Origin: Syntrophomonadaceae bacterium
Lineage (GTDB): Bacteria > Bacillota > Dethiobacteria > DTU022
Direction: 5' to 3'
Assembly (NCBI GenBank): GCA_007127255.1
Contig: SKZS01000165.1
Coordinates: forward strand, 1 to 11,555
DNA length: 11,555 bases
Below, piece after piece: positions 1 to 7,622 of this stretch (positions within the stretch are counted from its first letter, which is position 1; every line of letters begins with the position of its first letter). The translations under genes and the position numbers were made by a program. Below the pieces are notes generated by a model. The model did not search any database, was not told where the DNA came from, and saw only the letters and a list, made by a program, of their open reading frames with translations.

Positions 1-1098
1 CATATTATAGATGTCGACGGCAATGACTATATCGATATGCTCTGTGCCTACGGTCCGATTATTTTAGGCTATCACGAGCCGGAGATAAACCAGGCTGTAG
101 CCGAGCAGATGGAAAAGGGTTTTTGTTTTTCACTGGTTCAACCGGTTCAAAATGAACTGCTTAAGCGCCTAATTGATTTAATTCCATCGGCAGAGATGGG
201 ATTGCTGGTTAAAACCGGTTCTGATGCTACAGGTGTGGCGGTGCGTATAGCCCGCGGCTACAGTGGTAAAGATAAAATTTTGCGCTGTGGTTACCATGGC
301 TGGATGGACTGGTGCGTGGAAGTGCCGGGCGGTGTTCCGCAAAAAGTAAGGGAGTTGACCCTGGAGTTTCCTTATGGTGATCTTAATGCCCTGGAAAAAC
401 TTCTTCAGGAAAATAAGGGTGAAACTGCCTGTATTATAATAACTCCGGTTGGTCACCCTTTGGGTAAACCGGTTTCAGCTCCTCCTGAAGGATTTCTTGA
501 AGGAGTACGCTCCCTGGCGGACAAATATGAGGTAGTCCTGATTTTTGATGAAATCCGCTCAGGCTTCAGGGTTGCCATGGGGGGAGCGCAGGAGCGTTAC
601 GGGGTTACTCCCGATTTGACCACAATTGGCAAAGCAATGGCCAACGGTTATCCAATCAGCGCCTGTGTTGGCAGGGCTGAGATAATGAAAATTGCTGAAC
701 AGGATGTTTTTATTAGTTCTACTTTCTTTCCCAACAGCCTGGAAATGGTTGCAGCTATGAAATGTCTCGATATTCTGGAGCGGGAAAGGGTAATTGATGC
801 TGTCTGGGAACGCGGTGAAAAGTTTCTTGAGCAGCTTAAAAAAATCGTTGACCAATTTAAAGTGCCGGCGACAGTATCGGGAATTCCGCCGATGCCGTTT
901 CTTACTTTCAATAAAACTGACGATCATTATAAAAACAGGCGGAGCCGCTTTTATACTGAAACGATCAGGCGCGGCCTATTCATTCAGCCTTACCACCACT
1001 GGTATATTTCTTACCGCCACACGGACAAAGATCTTGAAAATGCCTTGCAGGCAATTACCGAGGCTCTCCAGGTAGTTGAAAAAGAGTATCCGGTCTAA
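1..1098 (+). CDS. Class III (glutamate-1-semialdehyde aminotransferase-like) PLP aminotransferase, 5'-truncated by window edge
   Basis: The reading frame is open from base 1, so the ATG at 37 is probably internal. The 365 visible residues lack an estimated 60-80 N-terminal residues compared with a usual length of about 430. Seen, numbering from base 1: a phosphate-binding GSDAT segment near residue 73 (GSEAT is more usual), the FDEIRSGFR segment with the PLP-ring aspartate near residue 183, and TTIGKAMANGYP with the Schiff-base lysine near residue 211. These define fold-type I, class III aminotransferases related to HemL. The protein would be cytosolic. It is followed 32 bases downstream by kal and kce, which argues against a haem role. 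I infer that it transaminates a beta- or omega-amino acid to give the beta-keto acid used by Kce, in place of 3,5-diaminohexanoate dehydrogenase. The family is clear; the substrate is a guess. Confidence 0.85.
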   Translation, partial: HIIDVDGNDYIDMLCAYGPIILGYHEPEINQAVAEQMEKGFCFSLVQPVQNELLKRLIDLIPSAEMGLLVKTGSDATGVAVRIARGYSGKDKILRCGYHGWMDWCVEVPGGVPQKVRELTLEFPYGDLNALEKLLQENKGETACIIITPVGHPLGKPVSAPPEGFLEGVRSLADKYEVVLIFDEIRSGFRVAMGGAQERYGVTPDLTTIGKAMANGYPISACVGRAEIMKIAEQDVFISSTFFPNSLEMVAAMKCLDILERERVIDAVWERGEKFLEQLKKIVDQFKVPATVSGIPPMPFLTFNKTDDHYKNRRSRFYTETIRRGLFIQPYHHWYISYRHTDKDLENALQAITEALQVVEKEYPV

Positions 1099-1130
1099 AT
1101 ATGATAAATGTTTGATAAAAGGAGTTGCAA

Positions 1131-1571
1131 ATGGTGATTAATGAAAAGGTTATGCTGCGTATACGTCTCAGTGAACATGATGTTCACTACGGGGGCGGCC
1201 TGGTAGACGGTGCCCTTGTGATTAAGCTTTTTGGCGATGTAGCTACCGAATTATTGATCAGGCATGATGGCGACGAAGGTCTTTTTGCCGCTTATGATAT
1301 GGTTGAATTCAAAGCTCAATTGTGTGCCGGGGATTTTCTTGAAGTATGGGGTTGGATTGATCGGGTTGGCAACACATCGCGGCACATGCAGTTTGAAGCG
1401 TACAAGGTTATCGCTAATGCAGAAGATAAGCAGTGCCCCTCGGCCTGTGATCTTTTGCCCGAGCCCCTTTTAGTAGCGCGTGCTGCAGGAACCTGCGTTG
1501 TTCCACAGCATTTACAGAGAGGTCAGCAGTGTATTGATTCCAATCACAGGGGAGGTAAGGGGAATGGATAA
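1131..1571 (+). CDS. kal: 3-aminobutyryl-CoA ammonia-lyase, hotdog fold
   Basis: Kal eliminates ammonia from L-3-aminobutyryl-CoA to give crotonyl-CoA, a late step of lysine fermentation to acetate and butyrate. The 146-residue product carries the compact hotdog-type sequence I associate with Kal: LSEHDVHYGGGLVDGA near the N-terminus, then LFGDVATELLIRHDGDEG, then a GNTSRHMQFEAYKVI strand. The C-terminal part contains ARAAGTCVVP followed by a hydrophilic tail of about 20 residues, which looks longer than the usual protein of about 130 residues. I chose the ATG at 1131 because AAAAGGAG lies 6 bases upstream; an in-frame TTG at 1125 would sit against the Shine-Dalgarno. The gene follows the aminotransferase by 32 bases. 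Its stop overlaps the kce start by 8 bases, which indicates cotranscription and translational coupling. The pairing with kce supports the assignment strongly. Confidence 0.88.
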   Translation: MVINEKVMLRIRLSEHDVHYGGGLVDGALVIKLFGDVATELLIRHDGDEGLFAAYDMVEFKAQLCAGDFLEVWGWIDRVGNTSRHMQFEAYKVIANAEDKQCPSACDLLPEPLLVARAAGTCVVPQHLQRGQQCIDSNHRGGKGNG

Positions 1572-2382
1572 GTTGATTATAACTGCAGCCCTGACCGGCG
1601 CTGAAGTGACCAGGGATCATAATCCTAACCTGCCAATAACCCCTGCAGAAATTGCCGAAGCTGCTTATGATTGTTACCGGGCCGGTGCTTCTATTATACA
1701 TCTGCACGTGCGTAATGAAGATGGAACCTCTACCCAGGCGGCTGATGTATATAAAAAAACCATAGATTTAATTGAAGCCGAGTGTAATGTGATTATTCAG
1801 GTTTCTACCGGCGGGGCAGTGGGTATGAGCGCTGAAGAGAGGCTGCAGCCGGTTTATCTGAAACCCGAAATGGCCACGCTGTCTACAGGCTCGGTGAACT
1901 TTGGTGATGATGTTTTCATGAACCCTCCTGCTTACCTGGAAGAATTCGCCAGGGTGATGCAGGAGCAGGGAATCAAGCCTGAAATTGAGGCTTTTGATGT
2001 CGGCATGATCAATAACGCTCTTCAACTGGCAAAAAAGGGTCTTGTTCAGGAACCGCTGCACTTTGATTTTGTGATGGGGGTTCCGGGAGGTATTCCGGGA
2101 ACAGTTAAAAACCTGCTGCACATGGCAGAAAGCATCCCACCCGAAAGCACCTGGACTGTAGCCGGCATGGGCCGGACCGAACTTCCTCTTGGCACGGCTG
2201 CCATTATTCTGGGTGGCCATGTGCGGGTCGGTTTCGAGGATAACATTTACTATACCAAAGGGGTGCTGGCTGAAAGCAATGCCCAGCTTGTTGAACGAAT
2301 TGCCAGAGTGGCTGATATACACAGCCGCCCGGTTGCGTCTCCTGATGAGGCCAGAAAGATTCTGGGCCTGCCAGTGAGTTAA
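1564..2382 (+). CDS. kce: 3-keto-5-aminohexanoate cleavage enzyme (BKACE/DUF849 family)
   Basis: Kce condenses 3-keto-5-aminohexanoate with acetyl-CoA and cleaves it to acetoacetate and L-3-aminobutyryl-CoA, which is the substrate of the Kal encoded just upstream. The 272-residue TIM-barrel protein has the usual family length. Visible family residues are Glu14 (TGAEVTRD), the metal-binding His46 and His48 in IIHLHVR, the STGG turn at 81-84, and the GFEDN segment with Glu225 and Asp226 near the C-terminus. The ATG at 1564 has GGGGAGG about 8 bases upstream; the open frame extends back to 1480 but only inside kal. The stop of kal (TAA) is nested in ATGGATAA. BKACE enzymes accept several beta-keto acids, so another substrate such as a dehydrocarnitine-like acid is possible. 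The linked kal favours the lysine-pathway substrate. Confidence 0.9.
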   Translation: MDKLIITAALTGAEVTRDHNPNLPITPAEIAEAAYDCYRAGASIIHLHVRNEDGTSTQAADVYKKTIDLIEAECNVIIQVSTGGAVGMSAEERLQPVYLKPEMATLSTGSVNFGDDVFMNPPAYLEEFARVMQEQGIKPEIEAFDVGMINNALQLAKKGLVQEPLHFDFVMGVPGGIPGTVKNLLHMAESIPPESTWTVAGMGRTELPLGTAAIILGGHVRVGFEDNIYYTKGVLAESNAQLVERIARVADIHSRPVASPDEARKILGLPVS

Positions 2383-2419
2383 AACCTAAACGGTGCATTT
2401 CCTTTCTGAGCAGCAAGTA

Positions 2420-2460
2420 ATAAACCTGATAAAATGGTCCAGGTTTATGTATTCCTTTTC
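2420..2460 (+). terminator. Candidate terminator between convergent kce and radical SAM gene
   Basis: A perfect 9-bp inverted repeat, ATAAACCTG at 2420-2428 and CAGGTTTAT at 2440-2448, encloses an 11-base loop. A pyrimidine-rich stretch with TTCCTTTTC follows on the plus strand. It lies 37 bases past the kce stop, where two convergent transcripts meet. The stem is A/T-rich and the T-tract is interrupted, so efficiency is uncertain. Confidence 0.5.
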
Positions 2461-2506
2461 TCCCGGCGAGATAGATTAAGGTGTGGCCTATCTAAGGCTC
2501 CGTTAT

Positions 2507-3469
2507 TTAGGGAGTCTTGCGGGTAAATGGCATTCCGTGTTCTTTATATCCCTGCCAGGTGCCGCGTTTTATCAATTCAGCCTCTACGGAGGCGGCAATC
2601 TGCCCGGCGCTTTCAGGCCAGTGCGGGGCAATTAGCAATTCTTTAGAAGTAGCCTGGCTGGCCAGGCGGTGGATGACAATTTCGGGCGAAAGTTGCTCCA
2701 GGCAGTCGCAGAGAACAGGAATATAATCTTCTGCTTTTTTGTATACTGCAACCTTTTTCCGGGCATACTGTTCGGCCAGGGTTGTATTTCTTATAATCTG
2801 CAGATGGTGAAATTTAACCCCGTCTACTACCGTTGTGTTCAGAAGATCGATAGTTTCCAGCATCATTTCGGTTGTTTCGCCAGGCAGGCCGAGAATAATG
2901 TGGGCACATATATATATCCCCCGGTTGCGGGTTAATGCAACCGCATCGGTAAATGATCCAGTGTCGTGACCGCGATTTATTTTTTTCAGGGTACTGTCAT
3001 GGGCCGATTGCAGGCCGTATTCTATCCACAGATGGTATCTTTTTGCGTAACCTTCGAGCAAGGTAATGATTTCTTCGGAAATACAGTCGGGTCGGGTGGC
3101 GATACTGATGCCAATCACCTCGGGGTCAGAGAGCGCTTCATCGTAGAGTTTTTTAAGATTTTCAGGCGGAGCGTAAGTATTGGTATAAGATTGAAAATAG
3201 GCCAGGTAACGAAGCGGCCTTGTTTTTTTCTTTCCCCTTTCAATTTGGGCGGCAACCGGCACGCCTTCCCCCCTGTCGCTGAAGGGGCTAAATGAAGGAT
3301 TATAGCAGTAACTGCAGCCCTGAAAACCAGTGGTGCCGTCCCGGTTTGGGCATGAAAAACCGGCATCAATTGGAATCTTATATACAGGTTCGCCAAACCT
3401 TTTCCGAAAAAAGCTGTTTAAGCTGTAGTACCATCCCGGTTGACCATATGCCGGACGGCTATTCATCAT
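2507..3469 (-). CDS. Radical SAM protein, TIGR01212 (YhcC-like) family
   Basis: This is a 320-residue radical SAM enzyme of unknown reaction. It has a noncanonical cluster motif, CPNRDGTTGFQGCSYC, with Cys40, Cys52 and Cys55 (C-x11-C-x2-C). This spacing marks the TIGR01212/YhcC group, and an extended spacing is also found in Elp3-like enzymes. Further family segments are AYFQSYTNTYAP, ATRPDCI, EYGLQSAHDSTLKKINRGHD and HIILGLPGE. I prefer the ATG at 3469 because GAGG lies 6 bases upstream of it, inside the mnmG end. A GTG at 3481 would add four residues but has poor spacing to its nearest purine-rich site. With the ATG start the gene overlaps mnmG by 11 bases, so the two are translationally coupled. 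The third place in an operon after a tRNA-modification gene suggests an RNA-related role, which is inference only. Confidence 0.88.
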   Translation of the reverse strand: MMNSRPAYGQPGWYYSLNSFFRKRFGEPVYKIPIDAGFSCPNRDGTTGFQGCSYCYNPSFSPFSDRGEGVPVAAQIERGKKKTRPLRYLAYFQSYTNTYAPPENLKKLYDEALSDPEVIGISIATRPDCISEEIITLLEGYAKRYHLWIEYGLQSAHDSTLKKINRGHDTGSFTDAVALTRNRGIYICAHIILGLPGETTEMMLETIDLLNTTVVDGVKFHHLQIIRNTTLAEQYARKKVAVYKKAEDYIPVLCDCLEQLSPEIVIHRLASQATSKELLIAPHWPESAGQIAASVEAELIKRGTWQGYKEHGMPFTRKTP

Positions 3470-5405
3470 CCATTTCCTCACTTTCCTGCGCTTCTGGATG
3501 ATCCATGGTGTCCGGTCGTTCCAGGTAGAGCATCAGGACTGATACGTCGGCCGGGCTGACTCCTTCCATGCGACAGGCCTGTCCGATAGTGCCGGGGCGG
3601 ATTTGTTCCAGCTTTTGGCGGGCTTCTCTCGATATATTTTTTGCTTTTTGATAATCAAAATCTTCAGGTATTGGTTTGTCGTGCATGCGAGCTGTTTTTT
3701 CAACCATGTGCTGCTGTTTTGCAATGTAGCCGGCATATTTAATCTGGCTTTCAAGCTCATTTAATGTGCCCTGGGGCAGTAATGGCGCTTCTTTTCCCTC
3801 CCAGTTAAGGTAAGAAAGATAGCTGATTTCCGGTCTCCTGATCAGTTCCAGGGCATTGATTGGATGTTTTGCCGCGGATGAATTGTGTTTATTTAGAAAG
3901 TCTTCAATGGCGCTTCCCGGGTTATACCTGGTTTGTTCCAACCGTTCAAGTTCGCTTTCGATATAAATCTTTTTGGCCAGGTAAAGTCGGTAGCGTTCAT
4001 CGTCAAGCAAGCCGAAAGAGCGGCTTATTTCGGAAAGACGCAGGTCGGCGTTATCCTGGCGTAGCAGCAGGCGGTATTCAGCGCGAGAGGTAAAAATACG
4101 ATAGGGTTCCTGTACACCGCGAGTGACCAGGTCATCGATCATAACCCCGATATAAGCTTCGTCGCGTTTCAGAATCAGGGCGTCCTTTTTATTGATATAT
4201 TGAACAGCATTTACTCCTGCGATCATTCCCTGGGCGGCAGCCTCTTCGTAACCTGTTGTGCCGTTAATCTGGCCGGCGAAAAAAAGGCCGGCAGTTGTTT
4301 TTGTTTCCAGGGACATTTTCAACTGGGTGGGTGGAGCATAATCGTACTCAATAGCATATGCGGGGCGCATTATCTGGACATTTTGAAGTCCTTCAATAGT
4401 TTGTAAAAATGCTTCCTGAATGTCTGGAGGCAGGCCGGTTGAGATACCCTGCAGGTATAATTCATCTATATCCCTTCCCTCTGGCTCAATAAAAATGGGG
4501 TGGCGATCGCGATCAGCAAAGCGGACTATTTTATCTTCGATTGAAGGACAATAGCGGGGGCCGCTTCCCTTAATCAGGCCAGTGTAAATCGGAGCTTGAG
4601 AAAAATTGTCCCTGATTATATCATGTGTAGAACTGTTGGTATAAGTCATCCAGCAGGGAATCTGCTCTGAAGGAGCTCCCTTTCCAACTTGTGAAAACCC
4701 GGGAGCCCGGGGGTCACCGTTAACCGGGATCAGGCTGTTGAAATCAATACTCCGCTTGTAAACCCGGGGCGGAGTTCCTGTTTTAAAACGTTCAAAGGTG
4801 AGGCCAAGGTTCTGTAAGCTTTTGACCAGGTTGTGTGAAGGGGTAATGCTGCCCGGTGATGCCGCGTAATGGAGGTCACCTAAAAAGATTTTCGAATCCA
4901 GGTAAACGCCGCTGCAGATAATAGCAGTTTTAGTTTTGAAGAATGCTCCGCTGCGGCATAATACTGCACTTACAGAACTGCCTTCAACCAAGATCTCCTC
5001 AACCATATCTTCCCGAATAATCAAGTTCGGCTCTTTTTCAAGGGCTATACGCATGGAGCGTTGGTAGCCCCATTTATCGATCTGGGCCCTCAGAGCCTGA
5101 ACGGCAGGACCTTTTCCGGTATTTAAAAGTCGGACCTGCAGCAGGTTTCTATCCGCGACACGGGGCATTTCGCCGCCGAGAGCATCGATTTCCCGTACCA
5201 GGTGCCCTTTACCGGGGCCTCCCAGGGATGGGTTGCAGGCCATGAAAGCAACCATATCCAGATTTAAAGTTAAAAGCAGGGTGCGGCAGCCCAGCCTGGC
5301 TGCTGCCAGGGATGCTTCACAGCCGGCATGTCCGGCTCCGACGACAATGACATCATAACTGTTGGAAGAATTAATTTCTTTATCTCTATCTGTCAAATTG
5401 GTCAC
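3459..5405 (-). CDS. mnmG: tRNA uridine-5-carboxymethylaminomethyl modification enzyme MnmG (GidA)
   Basis: MnmG is an FAD protein that works with MnmE to add (carboxymethyl)aminomethyl groups at U34 of tRNA wobble positions, using methylene-tetrahydrofolate and glycine or ammonium. The 648-residue sequence shows the dinucleotide-binding VGAGHAG at 22-28, ACNPSLGGPGKGHLVREIDA, the GPRYCPSIEDK signature and the AGQINGTTGYEEAAAQG signature, and ends in a helical C-terminal domain. Length is normal for the family (about 630). The start is uncertain: adjacent TTG (5408) and GTG (5405) codons open the frame, no clear Shine-Dalgarno is present, and I chose the GTG. The gene begins 9 bases after nadE stops. 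It is not next to mnmE or rsmG here, unlike the common arrangement, but is coupled to a radical SAM gene. Confidence 0.97.
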   Translation of the reverse strand: MTNLTDRDKEINSSNSYDVIVVGAGHAGCEASLAAARLGCRTLLLTLNLDMVAFMACNPSLGGPGKGHLVREIDALGGEMPRVADRNLLQVRLLNTGKGPAVQALRAQIDKWGYQRSMRIALEKEPNLIIREDMVEEILVEGSSVSAVLCRSGAFFKTKTAIICSGVYLDSKIFLGDLHYAASPGSITPSHNLVKSLQNLGLTFERFKTGTPPRVYKRSIDFNSLIPVNGDPRAPGFSQVGKGAPSEQIPCWMTYTNSSTHDIIRDNFSQAPIYTGLIKGSGPRYCPSIEDKIVRFADRDRHPIFIEPEGRDIDELYLQGISTGLPPDIQEAFLQTIEGLQNVQIMRPAYAIEYDYAPPTQLKMSLETKTTAGLFFAGQINGTTGYEEAAAQGMIAGVNAVQYINKKDALILKRDEAYIGVMIDDLVTRGVQEPYRIFTSRAEYRLLLRQDNADLRLSEISRSFGLLDDERYRLYLAKKIYIESELERLEQTRYNPGSAIEDFLNKHNSSAAKHPINALELIRRPEISYLSYLNWEGKEAPLLPQGTLNELESQIKYAGYIAKQQHMVEKTARMHDKPIPEDFDYQKAKNISREARQKLEQIRPGTIGQACRMEGVSPADVSVLMLYLERPDTMDHPEAQESEEMDDE

Positions 5406-5414
5406 CAACTTCTA

Positions 5415-7058
5415 TTATTCATAGCCGCGGGCAATTGGCATGCGCCTTCCTGCGCCCAGGGAACTGGTAGTAATGCGCAAGCCCGTTGCAGCCTGGCGTC
5501 TTTTGAACTCACTTTTATCAACCAGTCTGATAACATTTTTAACTATGTCTTCATGGTAGCCCCTGGCGATTATATCGGCGGCAGAAAGTTTTTCTTCAAT
5601 GTAGTGGAAAAGAATCGGGTCGAGAATATTATAGGGCGGCAGGGAATCTTCATCTTTTTGATCGGGGCGCAGTTCGGCCGAAGGAACCTTGGTCAGTGTC
5701 CGCTCGGGGATTATTTCCTTATGACTAATATTGTTAATGTGAGCGGCCAGGTCATATACCATCATTTTGGGTAAGTCGGATATAGGAGCAAGCCCTCCTA
5801 CCATGTCACCGTAAAGAGTGCTGTAACCTACGGCAAACTCAGATTTATTGCCGGTTGCCAGGACCAGGCCGCCTTCCCGGTTCGAGATGTGCATCAAGAT
5901 GTTGCCGCGCAAACGGGCCTGGAGGTTCTCTTCTGCCAGATCCTGTAATGCGCCACCGCTCTCATTTAAAAGATTAATAAAAGTTCTGAAAGGTTTCTCA
6001 ATACTGATCAGGCGGTGTTCAATTCCAAGATTCTCTGCCAGTTCTACAGCATCCTCTACACTGTGTTCAGAAGAGTACTGCGAAGGCATCATGATTCCCA
6101 TAACATTCTTTGGCCCGAGAGCTGCTGTGGCCAGGCAGGCGACGACAGCCGAATCGATTCCGCCGCTTAAACCTAAAATAACATTTTTGAAGCCGGATTT
6201 AGCAGCATAATCCTTCAGGCCGAGAGTTAAAACCTGCAAGACTGTACTGATGTCATCACGATCAGGGGGAACGGTTATTTCTGCAGGCTTGTAAAGATCT
6301 TCAGTATCTACAAAGAATAGTTCTTCTTCGGAAGCCGAGGCCCTGTAAAGTAATTCTCCCCGGTGGTTGTAGACCAGGCTTGAACCGTCGAAAACAAGAT
6401 CGTCATTTCCACCGACCTGGTTCAAATATATTATCCCGCTGTTATATTTTTTGGCCAGGAAAGGCAGCATTTCTTCACGCAAATTATGTTTTCCCAGGTG
6501 ATAAGGAGAAGCTGATAAATTAAGAAGCAGCCTGGCTCCCTGGGAGAAAAGGGTTACAAGGGGATCGGTATTATAAATGGGGTTAGTAAAAAAGTCATTA
6601 TCGTTCCAGATATCTTCACAGACAGTAAGTGCAGCAGGTAAATTATCTAACATTTCCACTTTACGTTCTGTGCAGCGGGTGAAATATCTCTCTTCATCGA
6701 AGACGTCAAAGTTGGGAAGAAGAGTTTTTAAGTGAACAGATTTAATCTTACCCTTTTCTAACAACAGTGCTCCGTTATAAAGCTTGCTTTCTTTCCGGTG
6801 AGTGGCGCCGATAATCATTGCCGGGCCGGAACCCGCAGTCAGGGGTGCGAGCTCATTGACAATCAAATCTCTCTCCCGGTTGAGGAAACTATCGTAAAGC
6901 AATAAATCTCTGGGGGGATAACCGCTTAGGCTAAGTTCTGTAAAGACAACCAGGTCAACCTTGTTTTCTGCCGCGCTTTTAAAATATTTTATTACCTTTT
7001 CTTTGTTTTGATTCAAAGCCCCGATAGTTGGGTTTAGCTGGGCAAGAGCTATGCGCAT
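5415..7058 (-). CDS. nadE: Glutamine-dependent NAD+ synthetase
   Basis: The enzyme makes NAD+ from deamido-NAD+, ATP and glutamine, the last step of NAD biosynthesis. The 547 residues form two domains. Residues 1 to about 260 are a nitrilase-type amidohydrolase with the triad Glu41 (VVFTELSLSGYPP), Lys111 (HLKTLLPNFDVF) and Cys147 (LTVCEDIW). From about 275 onward is the NAD synthase domain with the ATP PP-loop SGGIDS at 298-303 and the ATGNKSEFAVGYSTLYGD segment. The fused glutaminase means glutamine, rather than free ammonia, is the likely nitrogen source. The ATG at 7058 has AGGAGG 8 bases upstream. It is the first gene of a leftward operon with mnmG and the radical SAM gene, expressed from the promoter at 7150-7178 through a leader carrying an attenuator-like hairpin. 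Confidence 0.97.
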   Translation of the reverse strand: MRIALAQLNPTIGALNQNKEKVIKYFKSAAENKVDLVVFTELSLSGYPPRDLLLYDSFLNRERDLIVNELAPLTAGSGPAMIIGATHRKESKLYNGALLLEKGKIKSVHLKTLLPNFDVFDEERYFTRCTERKVEMLDNLPAALTVCEDIWNDNDFFTNPIYNTDPLVTLFSQGARLLLNLSASPYHLGKHNLREEMLPFLAKKYNSGIIYLNQVGGNDDLVFDGSSLVYNHRGELLYRASASEEELFFVDTEDLYKPAEITVPPDRDDISTVLQVLTLGLKDYAAKSGFKNVILGLSGGIDSAVVACLATAALGPKNVMGIMMPSQYSSEHSVEDAVELAENLGIEHRLISIEKPFRTFINLLNESGGALQDLAEENLQARLRGNILMHISNREGGLVLATGNKSEFAVGYSTLYGDMVGGLAPISDLPKMMVYDLAAHINNISHKEIIPERTLTKVPSAELRPDQKDEDSLPPYNILDPILFHYIEEKLSAADIIARGYHEDIVKNVIRLVDKSEFKRRQAATGLRITTSSLGAGRRMPIARGYE

Positions 7059-7069
7059 TATTTTTGCCT

Positions 7070-7123
7070 CCTAAATAATAAAACTCACGGGAAGGCGACT
7101 TTCCCTGTGAGCGTTTTTCCCGT
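7070..7123 (-). promoter_or_regulatory. Attenuator-like hairpin in the nadE leader
   Basis: Read on the minus strand, CTCACAGGGAA (7111-7101) pairs with TTCCCGTGAG (7093-7084) with one bulged A, and TTTTATTATTT follows directly before the nadE Shine-Dalgarno. An upstream segment, ACGGGAA (7123-7117), can instead pair with TTCCCGT (7093-7087) for 7 bp, excluding the terminator stem. Two mutually exclusive pairings inside a leader of about 85 bases suggest transcription attenuation. On the plus strand the same hairpin is followed by TTTTT and could also stop rightward readthrough. Confidence 0.45.
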
Positions 7124-7149
7124 TGAAACTAAAGGATTACCATGGCTGA

Positions 7150-7178
7150 ATTATAATCAAGGGCTGTCTCAAAGTCAA
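7150..7178 (-). promoter_or_regulatory. Sigma-A promoter of nadE-mnmG-radical SAM operon
   Basis: On the minus strand TTGACT (7178-7173) and TATAAT (7155-7150) are separated by 17 bases, which is close to perfect consensus. The predicted transcription start is near 7143, giving an untranslated leader of about 85 bases that contains the hairpin before nadE. Confidence 0.8.
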
Positions 7179-7236
7179 GGAGACCCTGAGTATAGCTGCA
7201 TATAGCATTATTAAAAGTTTATGATTGCTGCTGCCC

Positions 7237-7265
7237 TTGCCATGCAGCCCTGCTATTCTTATAAT
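7237..7265 (+). promoter_or_regulatory. Sigma-A promoter of the glutaredoxin-like selenoprotein gene
   Basis: TTGCCA (7237-7242) and TATAAT (7260-7265) lie 17 bases apart on the plus strand. It is divergent from the nadE promoter. The predicted start near 7272 leaves a leader of about 125 bases before the ATG at 7399; I saw no strong element in that leader, only a short CTGCT/AGCAG hairpin at 7320-7334. Confidence 0.7.
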
Positions 7266-7398
7266 AGAGGTAACAATGTCTTGAGAAGCAGATTGGAAAA
7301 AAGCTGCCTGAATTATACTCTGCTGGGTTAGCAGTCGTACGAAATATAACAGGATTTCAGGCGCTGGTTTCTGATTTCATAAAACTGGAGGTGTTCTT

Positions 7399-7617
7399 AT
7401 GCTCGAAGTATATGTCAAGGATGGTTGTCCTTACTGTGAAAAACAGATTGAGGTTTTCAAGAAGCAGGGAACTGAATTCAAGCTTCATAATGTCAGCACC
7501 GATCCGGAAGCCTTAAAGAAAGCCAAAGAAGAATTTAACGCTGATAAAGTTCCGTTAGTGGTTGAAGATGGAGCAGTTAAAAATATTGGTTTCGGAGGGG
7601 GCGGTTGAAAAATCTAA
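7399..7617 (+). CDS. Glutaredoxin-like probable selenoprotein with C-terminal Sec-Lys-Ile (UXX-star type)
   Basis: This 72-residue thioredoxin-fold protein starts at an ATG with GGAGGT about 6 bases upstream. Seen: the redox motif CPYC at Cys10-Cys13 after the first strand, the cis-proline turn Val51-Pro52, and a C-terminal tail GFGGGG. The frame then meets UGA at 7606-7608, Lys, Ile and a TAA at 7615-7617. A hairpin fitting a bacterial SECIS lies just downstream. I recall an annotated group of small glutaredoxin-like proteins called UXX-star (seleno)proteins, which end in selenocysteine, two residues and stop; this sequence fits that pattern. A flexible glycine tail could carry Sec70 to the CPYC site or to a partner, as the C-terminal Sec tail does in mammalian thioredoxin reductase. 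The physiological partner is unknown. If UGA is a true stop, the product is a 69-residue glutaredoxin ending at 7608. The gene is monocistronic, between its own promoter and terminator. Confidence 0.82.
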
Positions 7618-7622
7618 CCTGC

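Noticed and set aside
1..1098. hemL (glutamate-1-semialdehyde aminomutase) for tetrapyrrole synthesis
   Set aside because: Only the broad class III fold supports it; the neighbours are kal and kce and no haem gene is present.
2469..2518. Short hairpins AGATAG/CTATCT (2469-2493) and AAGGCTCC/GGAGTCTT (2494-2518) near the end of the radical SAM gene
   Set aside because: Both lack a following T-run in either direction, and the second has a C-A mismatch on the minus-strand transcript; not convincing terminators.
5406..5408. TTG as the mnmG start
   Set aside because: It adds one residue, is a rarer start than the adjacent GTG, and has no usable Shine-Dalgarno spacing; the difference has no effect on function.
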